The position numbers and the translations under genes were made by a program. A model generated the notes under the pieces. The model was not told the origin of the DNA and ran no database searches. It saw nothing but the letters and a program-made list of their open reading frames with translations. Shown here in pieces: positions 46,823 to 57,174 of a stretch of DNA of 64,000 nt (its first letter is position 1; each line of letters starts with the position of its first letter). Source of the stretch: Symsagittifera roscoffensis. Taxonomy: Eukaryota; Xenacoelomorpha; Acoela; Convolutidae. The stretch is from positions 67,033,477 through 67,097,476 of the forward strand of contig NC_087066.1 of assembly GCF_963678635.1 (NCBI RefSeq). The letters are read 5' to 3'.

Positions 46823-47354
46823 TTTTCAACCAATCCAAGAACGCTTTCGACTTTTTTAATGCACAATGATTTTTAGAGTTATGGTGCGGTAGGTGCTTGT
46901 TACAATTCACAAAATTCTTGAAATATAATTGTTCGACTCGTGGACAGCCCAAATCGTCAAGATTCACAACTTTGCGGTCTTAGTATTTGGATGAAAAATC
47001 AGCTTTTTCTTTTCCTTTGGCGTAGAATACAGCATTGGGGTTTCTTAAGACAAAACTATGAATGATTTGGTTCAAATTCAGGTATAAATAATCACCGCTA
47101 TCCCAATGAAGTCCGTGCAAATAATTTGTCGGCCAGTTGTAGGCTTTTTGTTCAGATTTTGGAAGGGAATTGAAATTAACTGGAGGTAGAAAAATTAGGG
47201 AATCACTGTAGTCGGAAGTTGTTATAGCTAATTCTTTTACTATAAATGTGTTTTTCTGGTGTCGAAATCCTTCAAAATCCAACACAACTGATTTTTCCTT
47301 CAGCATTCTAATAAATGGTAAAACTTCGGTTTCTTCAGTTTGATATACAAACAA
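46734..47354 (-). CDS. DEDD exonuclease/MAEL-like candidate (in-frame stop)
   Basis: The frame 47354-46980 has an RNase H-like start (VVLDFEGF, D26 and E28 of the frame) followed by FIVKELAI. It meets TAA at 46980-46982, then the same frame continues (NLDDLGCP, NCNKHLPHH, NHCALKKSKAFLDWL). The E-C-H-C-like arrangement in the second half recalls MAEL and related DEDDh-fold proteins. No ATG opens the frame; an ATG at about 47408 in another frame could be the true start. The frame should end near 46820, where the next gene starts. A nuclease or RNA/DNA-binding role is inference. Confidence 0.5.
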
Positions 47355-47432
47355 AACGTAATTCCTTTCAAGTGACCAATCAAACTACTGTTGCATTTCC
47401 ATGGTAAAACATAGCAGTATGTGGGACCAGTG

Positions 47433-47846
47433 TTATAAACTTCGCACTTCGCGGACAAAACCGGCGGCATCGTGTAAAATAGCATGCATTCGTAAAATTT
47501 TCGAATCATTTAAATATTTATCCAAAGAAGAATTGTCTATACGGATCAGACCCCCATAGGGTCTCAACTTGATAGCAACATCGTAATTTATATCATTAGT
47601 AGTTGAGAAGAAGAACAGTGAACATGCAGCTAAGAAATAATTTCGACGGTTGGTGTTTTCCGGATAGGTTTTTTTCAAAGTAATAAAAATTTCATGAATA
47701 ATTTCCAAGTCTTTTGAAGTAACTCTACGTTTTTCCAATTTCATTTTTTTTATTTTTTCCAGCACTTCTCCGACCTGCTGAATTTCAAGCCAGTGGAAAT
47801 GAAAGTAACCTTCTAGATACCACTTACTCACTCCTATTTCTAACAA
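47433..47846 (-). CDS. Unknown Polinton protein
   Basis: A 137-codon frame with protein-like composition: a Lys/Glu-rich helix (EVLEKIKKMKLEKRRV), then TSKDLEIIHEIFITLKKTYP and an aromatic middle. It has no upstream ATG; a GTGAGT near its start could be a splice donor or chance. It precedes the exonuclease-like gene. I recognise no family. Confidence 0.5.
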   Translation of the reverse strand: MLEIGVSKWYLEGYFHFHWLEIQQVGEVLEKIKKMKLEKRRVTSKDLEIIHEIFITLKKTYPENTNRRNYFLAACSLFFFSTTNDINYDVAIKLRPYGGLIRIDNSSLDKYLNDSKILRMHAILHDAAGFVREVRSL

Positions 47847-47875
47847 ATGATTTCAACCTATTTTCATGTGTTTAG

Positions 47876-48226
47876 ATGGATATTCCCCTTGGTGGTCTCC
47901 ATGAGTCACCCATTGATTTGCCTTATGTGGGACCTGGAACTCACGAAGGCAAAAATATCTTTGGTGTGACCGTAGAGTTTACCCCGGCCACCACTGCAGC
48001 GAATTTTAAGCTGCATTACATTGAGGTTGCATTTGAGAAAAAGGAGGGCATATTTGAATATGTGTGTGTTGATGTGGGGAGCATGGAAAATTTCTGGCTG
48101 TGCGAGTCTTTGGGTGCGGGATTCGAGAGTACTGAGTGGCGCTTCAAATTTCATATGGAGCGTCTCGTCAGTATTCTTCATGTCCCTTGGTCGGATCCCG
48201 AAGACGACATGCGGATGTGGCCGTAA
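47876..48226 (+). CDS. Candidate cargo ORF inside right end of Polinton
   Basis: 116 codons from the ATG at 47876 (MDIPLGGLHESP) to TAA, rightward, 180 bases before the right TIR. Third-position GC is higher than in other element genes and looks more like the host exons. It encodes alternating beta-like strands (FGVTVEFTP, FKLHYIEVAFEKK, FEYVCVDVG) and a C-terminal WSDPEDD. No family is recognised. A TTTCATGTGTTTAG sequence directly before the ATG looks like a splice acceptor, so this could be a spliced exon or a captured host exon. Confidence 0.5.
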   Translation: MDIPLGGLHESPIDLPYVGPGTHEGKNIFGVTVEFTPATTAANFKLHYIEVAFEKKEGIFEYVCVDVGSMENFWLCESLGAGFESTEWRFKFHMERLVSILHVPWSDPEDDMRMWP

Positions 48227-48407
48227 ACCCTTCCTCTGCTCTCCTATCCGTACTCTTGTCAACATTCCGTTTTTATTTTATTTTTTCTTTTTTTTATATG
48301 TTACTTTATCTATTATTTATCAAGTCCTCTTTACCTTCTTACCCTCTTATTATTTGTCACGTCCTTCCTCCTTCTCAAGCAGGTCAGTTTTTTAATGGGT
48401 TCTCAAA
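48227..48407. other. Polinton right sub-terminal spacer
   Basis: Short pyrimidine-rich spacer between the cargo ORF and the right TIR; nothing coding. Confidence 0.6.
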
Positions 48408-48652
48408 CTTATTTAGTTGAACAGTGGGAAAGTTTGGAAGAGATTAAATTTAACCACCGCGCGAAAATAAATACCAAAGTATTTTGTCTGTCGGGTGTCC
48501 TAAGAGAGGGGTCTTTTTATTTCGGGCAGGGTACTTTGAGGTCTTTAAAAAAGATGGGTCCTTTTGGACCCTACTTTTGGTAGGACCCCAAAGACCCCTA
48601 CCGTCGAAAAGACCCCCCCCCCTAAGGACACACGGCGGATTACAATACTACT
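48408..48652 (-). repeat. Polinton right terminal inverted repeat
   Basis: It is the reverse complement of 30439-30682, with a 10-base C run instead of 13 and one T/C change near the inner end. It ends in CAATACTACT at 48652, followed by CAAACT. Confidence 0.95.
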
Positions 48653-51478
48653 CAAACTCAATTTTGGCCAAAAAAGGAAAACAAAATCGTCAAATACAGT
48701 CAAAACAGAACCAATTCGCAGAATAAGTAGTGGGGTTAGCTTTCTGTTTTTTTTCGCTCGTAAATCAAAAAAGCTCAAAAATGTCATACAGTTGAGAGAT
48801 ATGTGCTAGACGTAGTGATTTCAGCTGTTTTGAAAAAAAATAACACGTTTCTAGATATCGGGATAAAACGGTAGGCACTTTTGCTGGCGGTTCGCAATAA
48901 TTTTGATTGTGGCCAATCACTATTAATTTGAACGGGGCCTAAGAAATTCGACAATATACAAATTAGACGGATGCTAAAAAAAACGAAATTTGACGAATAA
49001 TTCGTTTACAGATCCGGCATTTTAGACGTCACTGCTATGAAAAGGAAAGAGCCAACAAAAGTTTTTCTTAAGTCAAGTTTCAAAAAAAAACGAAAGGAAG
49101 ATAAAATGACAATACCTATCAGAACAATAAATTTAAATGAACATAAAACGTCTGATACCAATATTACAGGAGAGTTTTGAATTGAATAAATTTTGCACAA
49201 TTTACATACAAAGTTTACGTTCATTTTTTTTTTTACAAATTTAGGCAAATAACGCCTATATTACTTTAAAGCAAATGTCCAAACTGATAATATTCTCCTC
49301 TTGTATTTCATTTGATTGATTTTGGCATTGAGTAAACGCCACTTTTTTTCTGTGGAGGTGGAGATTCACCTTTCGAAATTTTTGAGCATACAATTTTTGT
49401 GATTTTTTCCTGTTTTTTTTTTCAATTCTTCCATAACTACCCATAAAAATGTTCCAGGGAGCATGCCATGGGTTTTGCAGGGGTTTGTTGTTCGGAGATT
49501 TTGCGGTCTATCATAAACGTTCCACATAAAAACTCCATTTTCTTGGATCCAAGTTTTTTTGACATAATTGACCAAATCTTCGATTTTTGGGATGAAAATT
49601 TTCAGTCTTCGGCACAAACCAAATTGTTTTAAGTTGCCAAAAATTGTAATCACGTGGTCAATTCGAAAAAATCCTGGGCTGAAAAATTTTTTAAACAAAA
49701 TAACTGAAATGGACGATTATTCCTGTAGGCAATAAGACCAAAAGTTTGAATTTTTTGAAAAACTGCTGGAATATAATGAAATTAACAGCCCAAATGATCG
49801 ACTTAGGGCATAACTTTTTTTCATAGCGGTGATGGAACCCGTCTAGTAACCAGATATAATAACACTTGGTTCAAAATTTTTCGTCAATTTTTTCCAACAA
49901 ACTTTGGTAAACTTCGTCTGTTTTTTTCCAACATCAGAGCCCAGAGTGGCGGAATTTCGCGATCTTGCACTACACTGAATGTTTTATAAATTGGACGAAA
50001 TGATTTTGGCGCAAAAAGTTCTGCCCCACTAAATTTTTTGGCTTTTTTGCTAAAATTGTAGGTTTTTTAGCGAATAAAAAATCACTAATCCAACATCTTG
50101 ATGTAACACAAAATCTTGATTGTCGGGTTTTACTCCACATAACATCTAATTTCACATTCAGTAAAATTCTCGCAATTTTTGGCAAAATTTAATTTCGTTT
50201 TTTTAGTAGCCCGCTGCTAAATTTGTGATAACCCGGTGGATTTTCGTTTTCCGAATTCAGTTTAACTTTCGTTGGATCATTTGGATTTCGGTCAGAATTT
50301 TTTCTGGCGAAAATTTTCTTCGCGGTACATAAGGTCGGGCTTGCGACTGTGGTTGCCTGATTTTCGAATAATTTTTGTAATTTTTAAATTTGCCATCAAT
50401 CGTCTGAAGCAATTGGAGATAACACAGCGATAATGACAACCAATTTTGGTTTTGTTATCTTTTTTAAATCTATAACCCTCATCGGTAATAAGATTTTGTC
50501 CACTTCGATATTTCGATGGGACTTTTTTGAAATTTAGCGTTTTTGGCTGCCGAAATTTAACTGTTGTCTGCAAAAAAAAAATTTTTCTCGTGCAATTTGT
50601 CTGCAAACAATTTTATTTTAGTCACTTACTTTCGTCTATTTTCTCACAATTGCAGTTTTGCAAAAACGTCTGATTTCATTTTAAGTGCAACTGTTTAATT
50701 TTCTTATCGTCTAGTTTCTCAGACCCCCGTATTTCCACCAGCTGGAAATTGGTTTCACACAAGAAGCTGAGGCTGGAAACTAACGGCCGGGTGGAATCAA
50801 CTGCATCACACGCGATTATGATTGTTCGTATATATTTTGTAACCAACGGTACCAAGATTTGAATCAAACAGTAAAGGAGGTCGGAACTATCTTAACTAGC
50901 TGCATATCAACTTGTTACGTTGTTTTTTTCATAATTTGTCATTGAAATCCATGATAAGCTAAAAAGTGACGTTAAATGGAAGCGGGAGATAAATAGTGAT
51001 AAATAAGTGATAAAATAATGTTATGATAGCGCTAAAACTCTAAAGAGAGTTAAGAACAATTGTTAAAATAGTTGAATTAGTTACAATTAAAACAACAGAT
51101 GAAAAAAGAGGAACGTGCACTCCAACGGAGTAATTTTATGCTGAAGGTCAGACGAAACCTGCTAAGCTAAGTAAATATGGTAAGCATAAAATGAGATCAG
51201 AACATTCCCTTCAATAGGATTTTTTCAAGTTCACTAATAATTTTACTAAGCTTAACATATATTCTTTTCCTTCGGACGAGGCAGACAAAGAGAAAATTTA
51301 CAGAATACATAAAATCAGCTACATAAAATTAGATTCGAAAATTTAACGAATTCAATGGATTGACTATTTGATTCCGGCGGAATGAGTAGATAACTGAATT
51401 GCATGTGGTTTAATGAATTGTAAGTTAATTAGTGATACGAAATCAAGAAACTTTACAGGTTTTAATTCTATATTCTTA
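48653..51478. other. AT-rich non-coding region right of Polinton
   Basis: 2.8 kb of unique-looking AT-rich sequence. The open frames are short and of low complexity. The first six bases (CAAACT) are the right target duplication. No host exon or tandem repeat is supported. Confidence 0.5.
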
Positions 51479-51839
51479 GGGGCACTTAGCATAATGGTAA
51501 GGCGTTCACTTTAGAATCGTCAGATCGTGTAATCGATCCCATATCATGGCAATCATAGTGTGTGAGGACGAGCTCTCACTTGACCTCTAGCTTCAGGTCT
51601 ACCACAATCTGACCAAATTTGGCTGCAATAGTGGTACCACGTGGAAGTTCTAGACGCACAAAACACTTGAGTCGCAGAAAAGTTCTACTTGAGTCGCAGA
51701 AAAGAGCTTCGCTCAACAAAATAACACCGTCTGGAATGTGGGGAGATAATACAAATGGACTATCCTCGACAGGACTGTTAATGCCTACTGATAGCTCCTC
51801 TGCGTTTCGCAGGAACTACATTATTATATTATTATTATT
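51479..51839 (+). mobile_element. tRNA-derived SINE, copy 1
   Basis: The 5' end (GGGGCACTTAGCATAATGGT) carries a box A-like TAGCATAATGG, and about 42 bases later a box B-like AATCGATCCC. The body contains GGACGAGCTCTCACTTGA and AAGTTCTAGACGCA. The 3' end is an ATTATT-type tail at about 51819-51839. A second copy lies at 63248. Box positions and the short A/T tail fit an RNA polymerase III SINE. No clear target duplication was found. Confidence 0.7.
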
Positions 51840-52499
51840 TGATCGATTAACCGCTTTATTTTCAATTCTCAGCTTCTTTGTTATTTCATTATGGTATCTT
51901 ATGTCGTGGGCAATTTTAGAACGAGGTATCTTTTGGAATGGTATCTTATTGACTCGGATCTTAAGGTAAGAGATCTTTTGTGGTGTAACCAAATTTTCAT
52001 TGTTCTTATCACTGAAAGTGTGAACAAATTCCAGTTTCGAAAACAATACGGAAGTTTCTGCATTTTTGACATTTCGTAAGTTGATAAGTTTTGACTATTA
52101 AACTTTAATACAGCCAATAGTAGCAGAGGCAGTTTTAGATTTTTCTTGAAAGTGGGGCAGTTTTTTAAAAAAATAATATTTATTGTCAATGATTCATTTA
52201 TGTCAACCAATTTGATAATCCAAAGTCTCCCTAAATATTACAAAGCCCCTTTTCGCAAAATATCTTCGCCGCAGGCAGTTTTTTGAGGTTATTGATGAAC
52301 ATTCTCTTGTCTTTCTCTCAATGGATGCCGAGTTGCCCCAGAATTGATCCTCGATTATAGGATTATCAGGAGTGCTCCCTCAAAAATTGTGATTTGCAAC
52401 ATCTACGAAGAAATGTTAACCAAAAGTCTTTGGCGGTTCAGCAATTCTAGAAAAACTACGAAGGCTAATAGAGGAATTAGCGGTGATCTAGGCCACCTC
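51840..52499. other. Non-coding interval
   Basis: Positions 52130-52280 resemble 4990-5080 (CCC.TTTT.GCAAAA then CGCCGC), possibly an old dispersed repeat. No gene is seen. Confidence 0.35.
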
Positions 52500-52790
52500 C
52501 GATTTATCCGAAGACTTAACTATTTCGAACCCGGAATTTCTCCGTGATCCAATTCCATTCAGTTCCATCGGAGTGTCTACTACGGTGATCAATTTCACAT
52601 CGATCTCCTGAACCAATTTCCTCTCGCTCTGTGTGTATGATTCGGTTGGTATGATTGAGATCACGCAATTTTCGGTTGATGAGTCTGGAAAGCATCCAAG
52701 ATAACAACTCCTTCTTCCCTAGTCTCACAATGGTAAAGCTATGACCACTCCTACCGACCGTTCCCATTCACTAACGTCGAAGTCATCCCA
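52500..52790 (-). pseudogene. Possible AIG1/GIMAP-type GTPase remnant
   Basis: On the minus strand two frames hold pieces that look like a P-loop GTPase: GNGRSGHSFTIVRLGKKELLS (like the G1 loop plus LGKK of AIG1 proteins, with His replacing the essential Lys) and, in another frame, KLITVVDTPMELN (like the G3 DTPG motif with Gly lost). The composition is GC-rich. With the lysine and glycine gone and frames shifted, it would be non-functional. The identification is tentative. Confidence 0.3.
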
Positions 52791-54444
52791 TGGAAGAAAA
52801 CCAGATTCATCGCAAGCGGGGTAACCTGAAGTGAAAGTCCATCTTTTCTTACTGTGTTTATCGGAGGGCAGTTCACTTGCAGGTTTTTGCCATTGTCCGC
52901 CTTGTATCTTTTTTGCTGAGTGTTTCTTTGGATTCGTTTGTAATTCGGTCTATTGTTTTGTTCGTGCTTCAGGTTTTCCTTGGATTCCGATGGATGTGCT
53001 TCAAAAGCCGGAAATTAAGACCTTTGAAACTGCCGGGACTGTCGTCGTCTCAAATGATAGTGGAAAACTTTTTCCTAGTTTTTCGCTTCTACTTCGAAAT
53101 CAGTTTTTGATAAAGTATGGAGACAAAATACTATCCCTAACATACGGGGTTTTCTAATTCCGATTTTCGAAAATCGATATCTGATTTCCCATTCTTTTTT
53201 CTCCAGCTAATTTAACCGTTGATTTTGAACTATAATGGTTTGCGTCTTTGCAAAGAACTTTATCTTCCTTTGAGCGATTTTTCAATGGAATCCTATTTTT
53301 TATTACCCAATTGATTTTGTCTAAATATCTGAACCTAAGCCCTTGTCCAATGGATTTCTGTTTCTGTCAGGGAATGGTTCGTCTGCAATGCCATCCTCGA
53401 TTCGATCGTCTGATCCCCAATTTCTAGTTGGGCGCTTTGAGTTCATTGTCAATCCAAAACTAAGGATATTCAGATGGTTTTTGGGTTTCCGCCGAAATGT
53501 TTTTCGAAGGGAGAAAAATCACTGACTGAAAATTGAATCGAAGAACACTATCCCGATTATTTTTGGAGGCTGCCTTATTTAACGAGGATCTGGGAAAATT
53601 GAATGACACAGAGAAACGTGTTAAATTTGAAGTATTAACAAGTTATGTTTACTAATCCGTTGGATCTGTGATATCCGACTGCACAAAAGTTTATGTTATT
53701 CCAATCTTCCAGCAAGTTTTTCTGTCAAATAAGGTAGCTGTTTCCTTTCTAAAAGATGACGGAACCTCGTTGAGATAGAAATCTTCTTGTATAAAATCAA
53801 AAACGATGTTGACGAAATTATTTGACATTAATTTCATGAACCTAATTTTTGAAAAATGGTCGATGTGAAAATAACTAGGGTTTAGTTCCCCAGGTTTATA
53901 CTAATCAACCAATAAAGTCTAAGTCAATTTCTTCATTAGAATCTGAAAATTGTTCCAAAAAGTTTTTAGATGAAATAGTTTATATTTTTGTACCACTTTT
54001 TGTATTTTGTGTACAATTTATCCCGTGATGATATGTTTGTCTTGAAATATGTAGCCACCAACAATTTTTGGCCAGAAATTTCATGCCGATTAAACCAGGG
54101 CGTATCTCGTAGAATCTTTTCAATCTTGCGTTTCTCAGAGCGAAAGATGCAACTACTTTTCTGTCCATATACACTAATTCCTCATATTTGTGTGACCCTC
54201 TGATGTTCTTTTGGCATTTTTTAAGTAGTGCCAAGTGCATTTGGTTGTATTCCTTTATTAAAAAATATGGCCTTTGTTTCGCAAGTTGATAAAGTAATTA
54301 AAATTTTCATTGGACATATTACAGGTTTAATACTCTTATAGCAGTTTCAGAACAAAAATCTGGTTTATACAATTAAGGAACAAAATTATGAATGAGTTAA
54401 TTAAGCTAAATCAATTTAAGAAAAATCCACTCAATTACAAGTTG
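52791..54444. other. Non-coding interval
   Basis: I see short frames only. No splice-bounded exon, RNA gene or strong repeat is supported. Confidence 0.4.
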
Positions 54445-55563
54445 AACAAGACTGCTCGTATCAGGGCGAAGCCCTGAATGTTCCGACTGCCTTTTAAGGT
54501 TTATGGAGCAGTAATAACTTTTTAAAAATTCAATGAAATAAAACAAAATCATGAAAAAAAGTTTTTCTAAAATTTGAAATTTTTCATGAAAACCATAAAA
54601 AACGCCATATAAAGTACAAAAGGATAGATTTCGCTCCTTGTAACAAATCAACTATGGCAAATGAGCTTCTTACAACCAATTTGGAACGATTTCTGAGACG
54701 GATTACATCTCCGCTTACGCGTTAAAAGCGCGAAATATATCGCGCGTTAATTGTACCAAAAATTGGCCAAAATGCCAATCTTTAAACCCCCATAACCTTA
54801 CAAAAAATGATCACAGGTGAAATATCTTTTCAAATTTGAGCTCAGAACAATAATACCTTTCGAATGATAAAAAGTTCTGTCAAGAATGGCAAGTTAAAAA
54901 GTCGAAATTTGTCTGAAGAAAAAAAACCCACCCCGAGCACAAATATTCCGTTACTTTCGTATCGAAAGTCGGAACAACAACAGAATTCAGATCAAATCTG
55001 ATTAAAATTACAATAAGAAGACAAGACTGCTCGTATCAGGGCAAAGCCCTGAAAGTTCCGACTGCCTTTTAAGGTTTGTGGAGTAGTAGTAACATCAAAA
55101 AATTAAATGAAATAAATTAAAATGAAAAAAAAAAAAAAATTCCAAAACTAGATTTTTTTTTTATGAAATCATCCTCCCACGCGCCATATAGAGTACAAAA
55201 CAATAGATTTCGCTCATTGTAACATATCAATTATGGCAAATATGCTTCTTTCAACCATTTTGGAACGATTTCAAAGACGGATTAAATCTCCGCTTACGCG
55301 TTAATAGCGCGAAATATATCGCGCGTTAATTGTCCCAAATTGGCCAAAATGGCTATCTTTAAACCCCCACAACTTTACGAAAAATGATCACAGGTAAAAT
55401 ATTTTTTCAAATTTAAGCTCAGGACAATAATACATTTTGAATGATATAAAAAAAATTACGTCAAAAATGGCTAGCTAAAATGTCAAAATTTGTCTGAAGA
55501 AAAAAAACCCACCCCGAGCACAAATATTCCGTTACTTTCGTAATCGGAAGTCGGAACAACTAG
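54445..55563 (+). repeat. Two direct copies of a hairpin-headed repeat, about 0.53 kb each
   Basis: Copies at about 54445-54977 and 55024-55563. Each starts ACTGCTCGTATCAGGGC with the hairpin CAGGGCGAAGCCCTG (copy 2: CAGGGCAAAGCCCTG), then GTTCCGACTGCC. Each ends CCCACCCCGAGCACAAAT... GTCGGAAC, so GTTCCGAC and GTCGGAAC form short inverted ends. Between them lie CGCTTACGCGTTA and GCGCGAAATATATCGCGCG, a strong palindrome. Confidence 0.85.
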
Positions 55564-57174
55564 AGTTTATATAAGTATGAATGTAACGATCATTTGATTG
55601 AATTGTGATTTAATTTTGTGATTTTATAGACTTGAAGCTATCACACTACATTTACAGTGGATTTTCGTTATGTGGGGTTTTAAGAAGCGCTAATTTTTGA
55701 AACAAGTGCTTCGTCAGTTTCTCTGTGAAAGTTTGAAATAGGGACAACTTTTTTCCGATGGAAGTCCTAATTTACAAACGTGAAACACTTAACTTCACCC
55801 GGTAAAAGATTGATTGTAAAAGTGAAGGAAAATGATCTATCGACCCAGCGAGTTAATCTGCTTTGATATGTTTATTGCTATGGTTGATTGAAAGAACAGA
55901 GTATAGGGCTGTGTGTTTTGAAATTATTTCGAGCTCTGAACCGTACCAGTAGTACATGTACTGCCGGCATCTCTAGTTAATTAGTAAAGTGTTTCGCAAA
56001 GTGAACGCCTTAATTTTGATGCAATTGAAACAGTTTTTAAAACACAATCAGTGGAGTTTTTCTGATACTTTACAAGCTCCTAAAATTTATGCATATGATA
56101 TTTGTTTTTGTAGATTTAATTTTTCATGAATTTCGAGTTCAATATTACTTTTATTGAGTTGTCATTTGGCCTAGTTATAACGATTGGGTTCGTAAACTAG
56201 TCCTAGTTGCATTTTCTAGCTTTTGATTTCTCCACCCAATTTCAATTTTAAGAGTTTGTCTTCAACAGAGCTTATATCATCGGGTACATAAGAGCCCAAA
56301 TCACATATAGCCACGACCCAGTCAGTCAGTTATAATAGTGCCACCTGCGTCTCTCCAAAAAGGAACATAGACGCCCATATCGAACATTTTCATTGTACCT
56401 GATCAAAAAAAATTACATTTTTTCATTTGTGATATTTACATTTTAGTTATTGATAATGTTTTTTTTTATTACTTTCACAATTCATGGTGAAGTGGTCTTC
56501 ATATATACAGGTTTGGAAGATAGCGAGATTTGCCGGACAGATGGTAACGTGTCCTTAAGAAAATGCTCCTCAGTATTTCATATATGGATTCTTAGACTCA
56601 AGGTTCAAGTCGGGTTCTCTCTTGGCATCAAATTGACTAACACTATTATTATGTATAAAATTGCCGGAAGATTTGGGATTACTTGTCTCTAATTCAGATG
56701 AACAATGGTTTTTCATAGTTTCATACTATCATAGTTTCTACTATCATAATTTTATGGTTTTTTGTGTTATCAATGAAAATATCTGTTATCCACTCATTTT
56801 ATCCGCTGGATATGTCGCATTTCTTCGTTATTTCTGCAATGGCGGCCGAGAGTTGCTCAAGAGACCCACTGGCTCTTCCTTTTCTTTTGAATAACCTGAG
56901 TCTTCCAAAGGTCACGTTTGTAGTTCATTTGTTTCAAGTTTTGAGTTCTCATTAAATTCGTTGCAATGAAATTTCGTTTTGAAGTTTTTTTTTTTACTAA
57001 AAACCCTCTTTCCTTCGGTTCTGAGGGAAAGATACAGCATTGACCTGAACTTTTTTCTAGTTCCTACGAGCCCTTGATGTTATTTTTTTTGTTCTGCTTT
57101 CTGTGCAATCCATTTTTCTTTGTCATTTTGTCTATTGTGATAGTATTGCGTTTCTCATAATATCTGTTTTTTTT
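55564..57174. other. Non-coding interval
   Basis: No exon is supported. The AT content is high and I see no tandem structure. Confidence 0.4.

Larger units (their letters stand above)
30439..48652 (-). mobile_element. Polinton/Maverick element, essentially full length
   Basis: The element is 18,214 bp including a 200-N gap. Both ends begin AGTAGTATTG reading inward, with inverted repeats of 244 and 245 bp. The flanks are TAAACT (30433-30438) and CAAACT (48653-48658), five of six bases equal, which fits the 6 bp duplication of Polintons. Genes include polB, integrase, packaging ATPase, protease, major and minor capsid proteins and their usual small companions. The TIRs differ by one substitution plus G-run length (13 versus 10) over the outer 225 bp or so, which suggests recent insertion. 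Most genes lie on the minus strand. Confidence 0.95.

Noticed and set aside
40892-46982. Stop-codon reassignment to explain in-frame stops
   Set aside because: TAA, TAG and TGA all appear both inside frames and as normal ends of intact genes in the window.
51479-51550. Functional tRNA gene
   Set aside because: Only promoter-like boxes remain; the arms do not fold into a cloverleaf and a SINE body follows.
52831-53157. 108-codon plus-strand ORF
   Set aside because: Uneven composition, no splice or start support, no recognisable motif.
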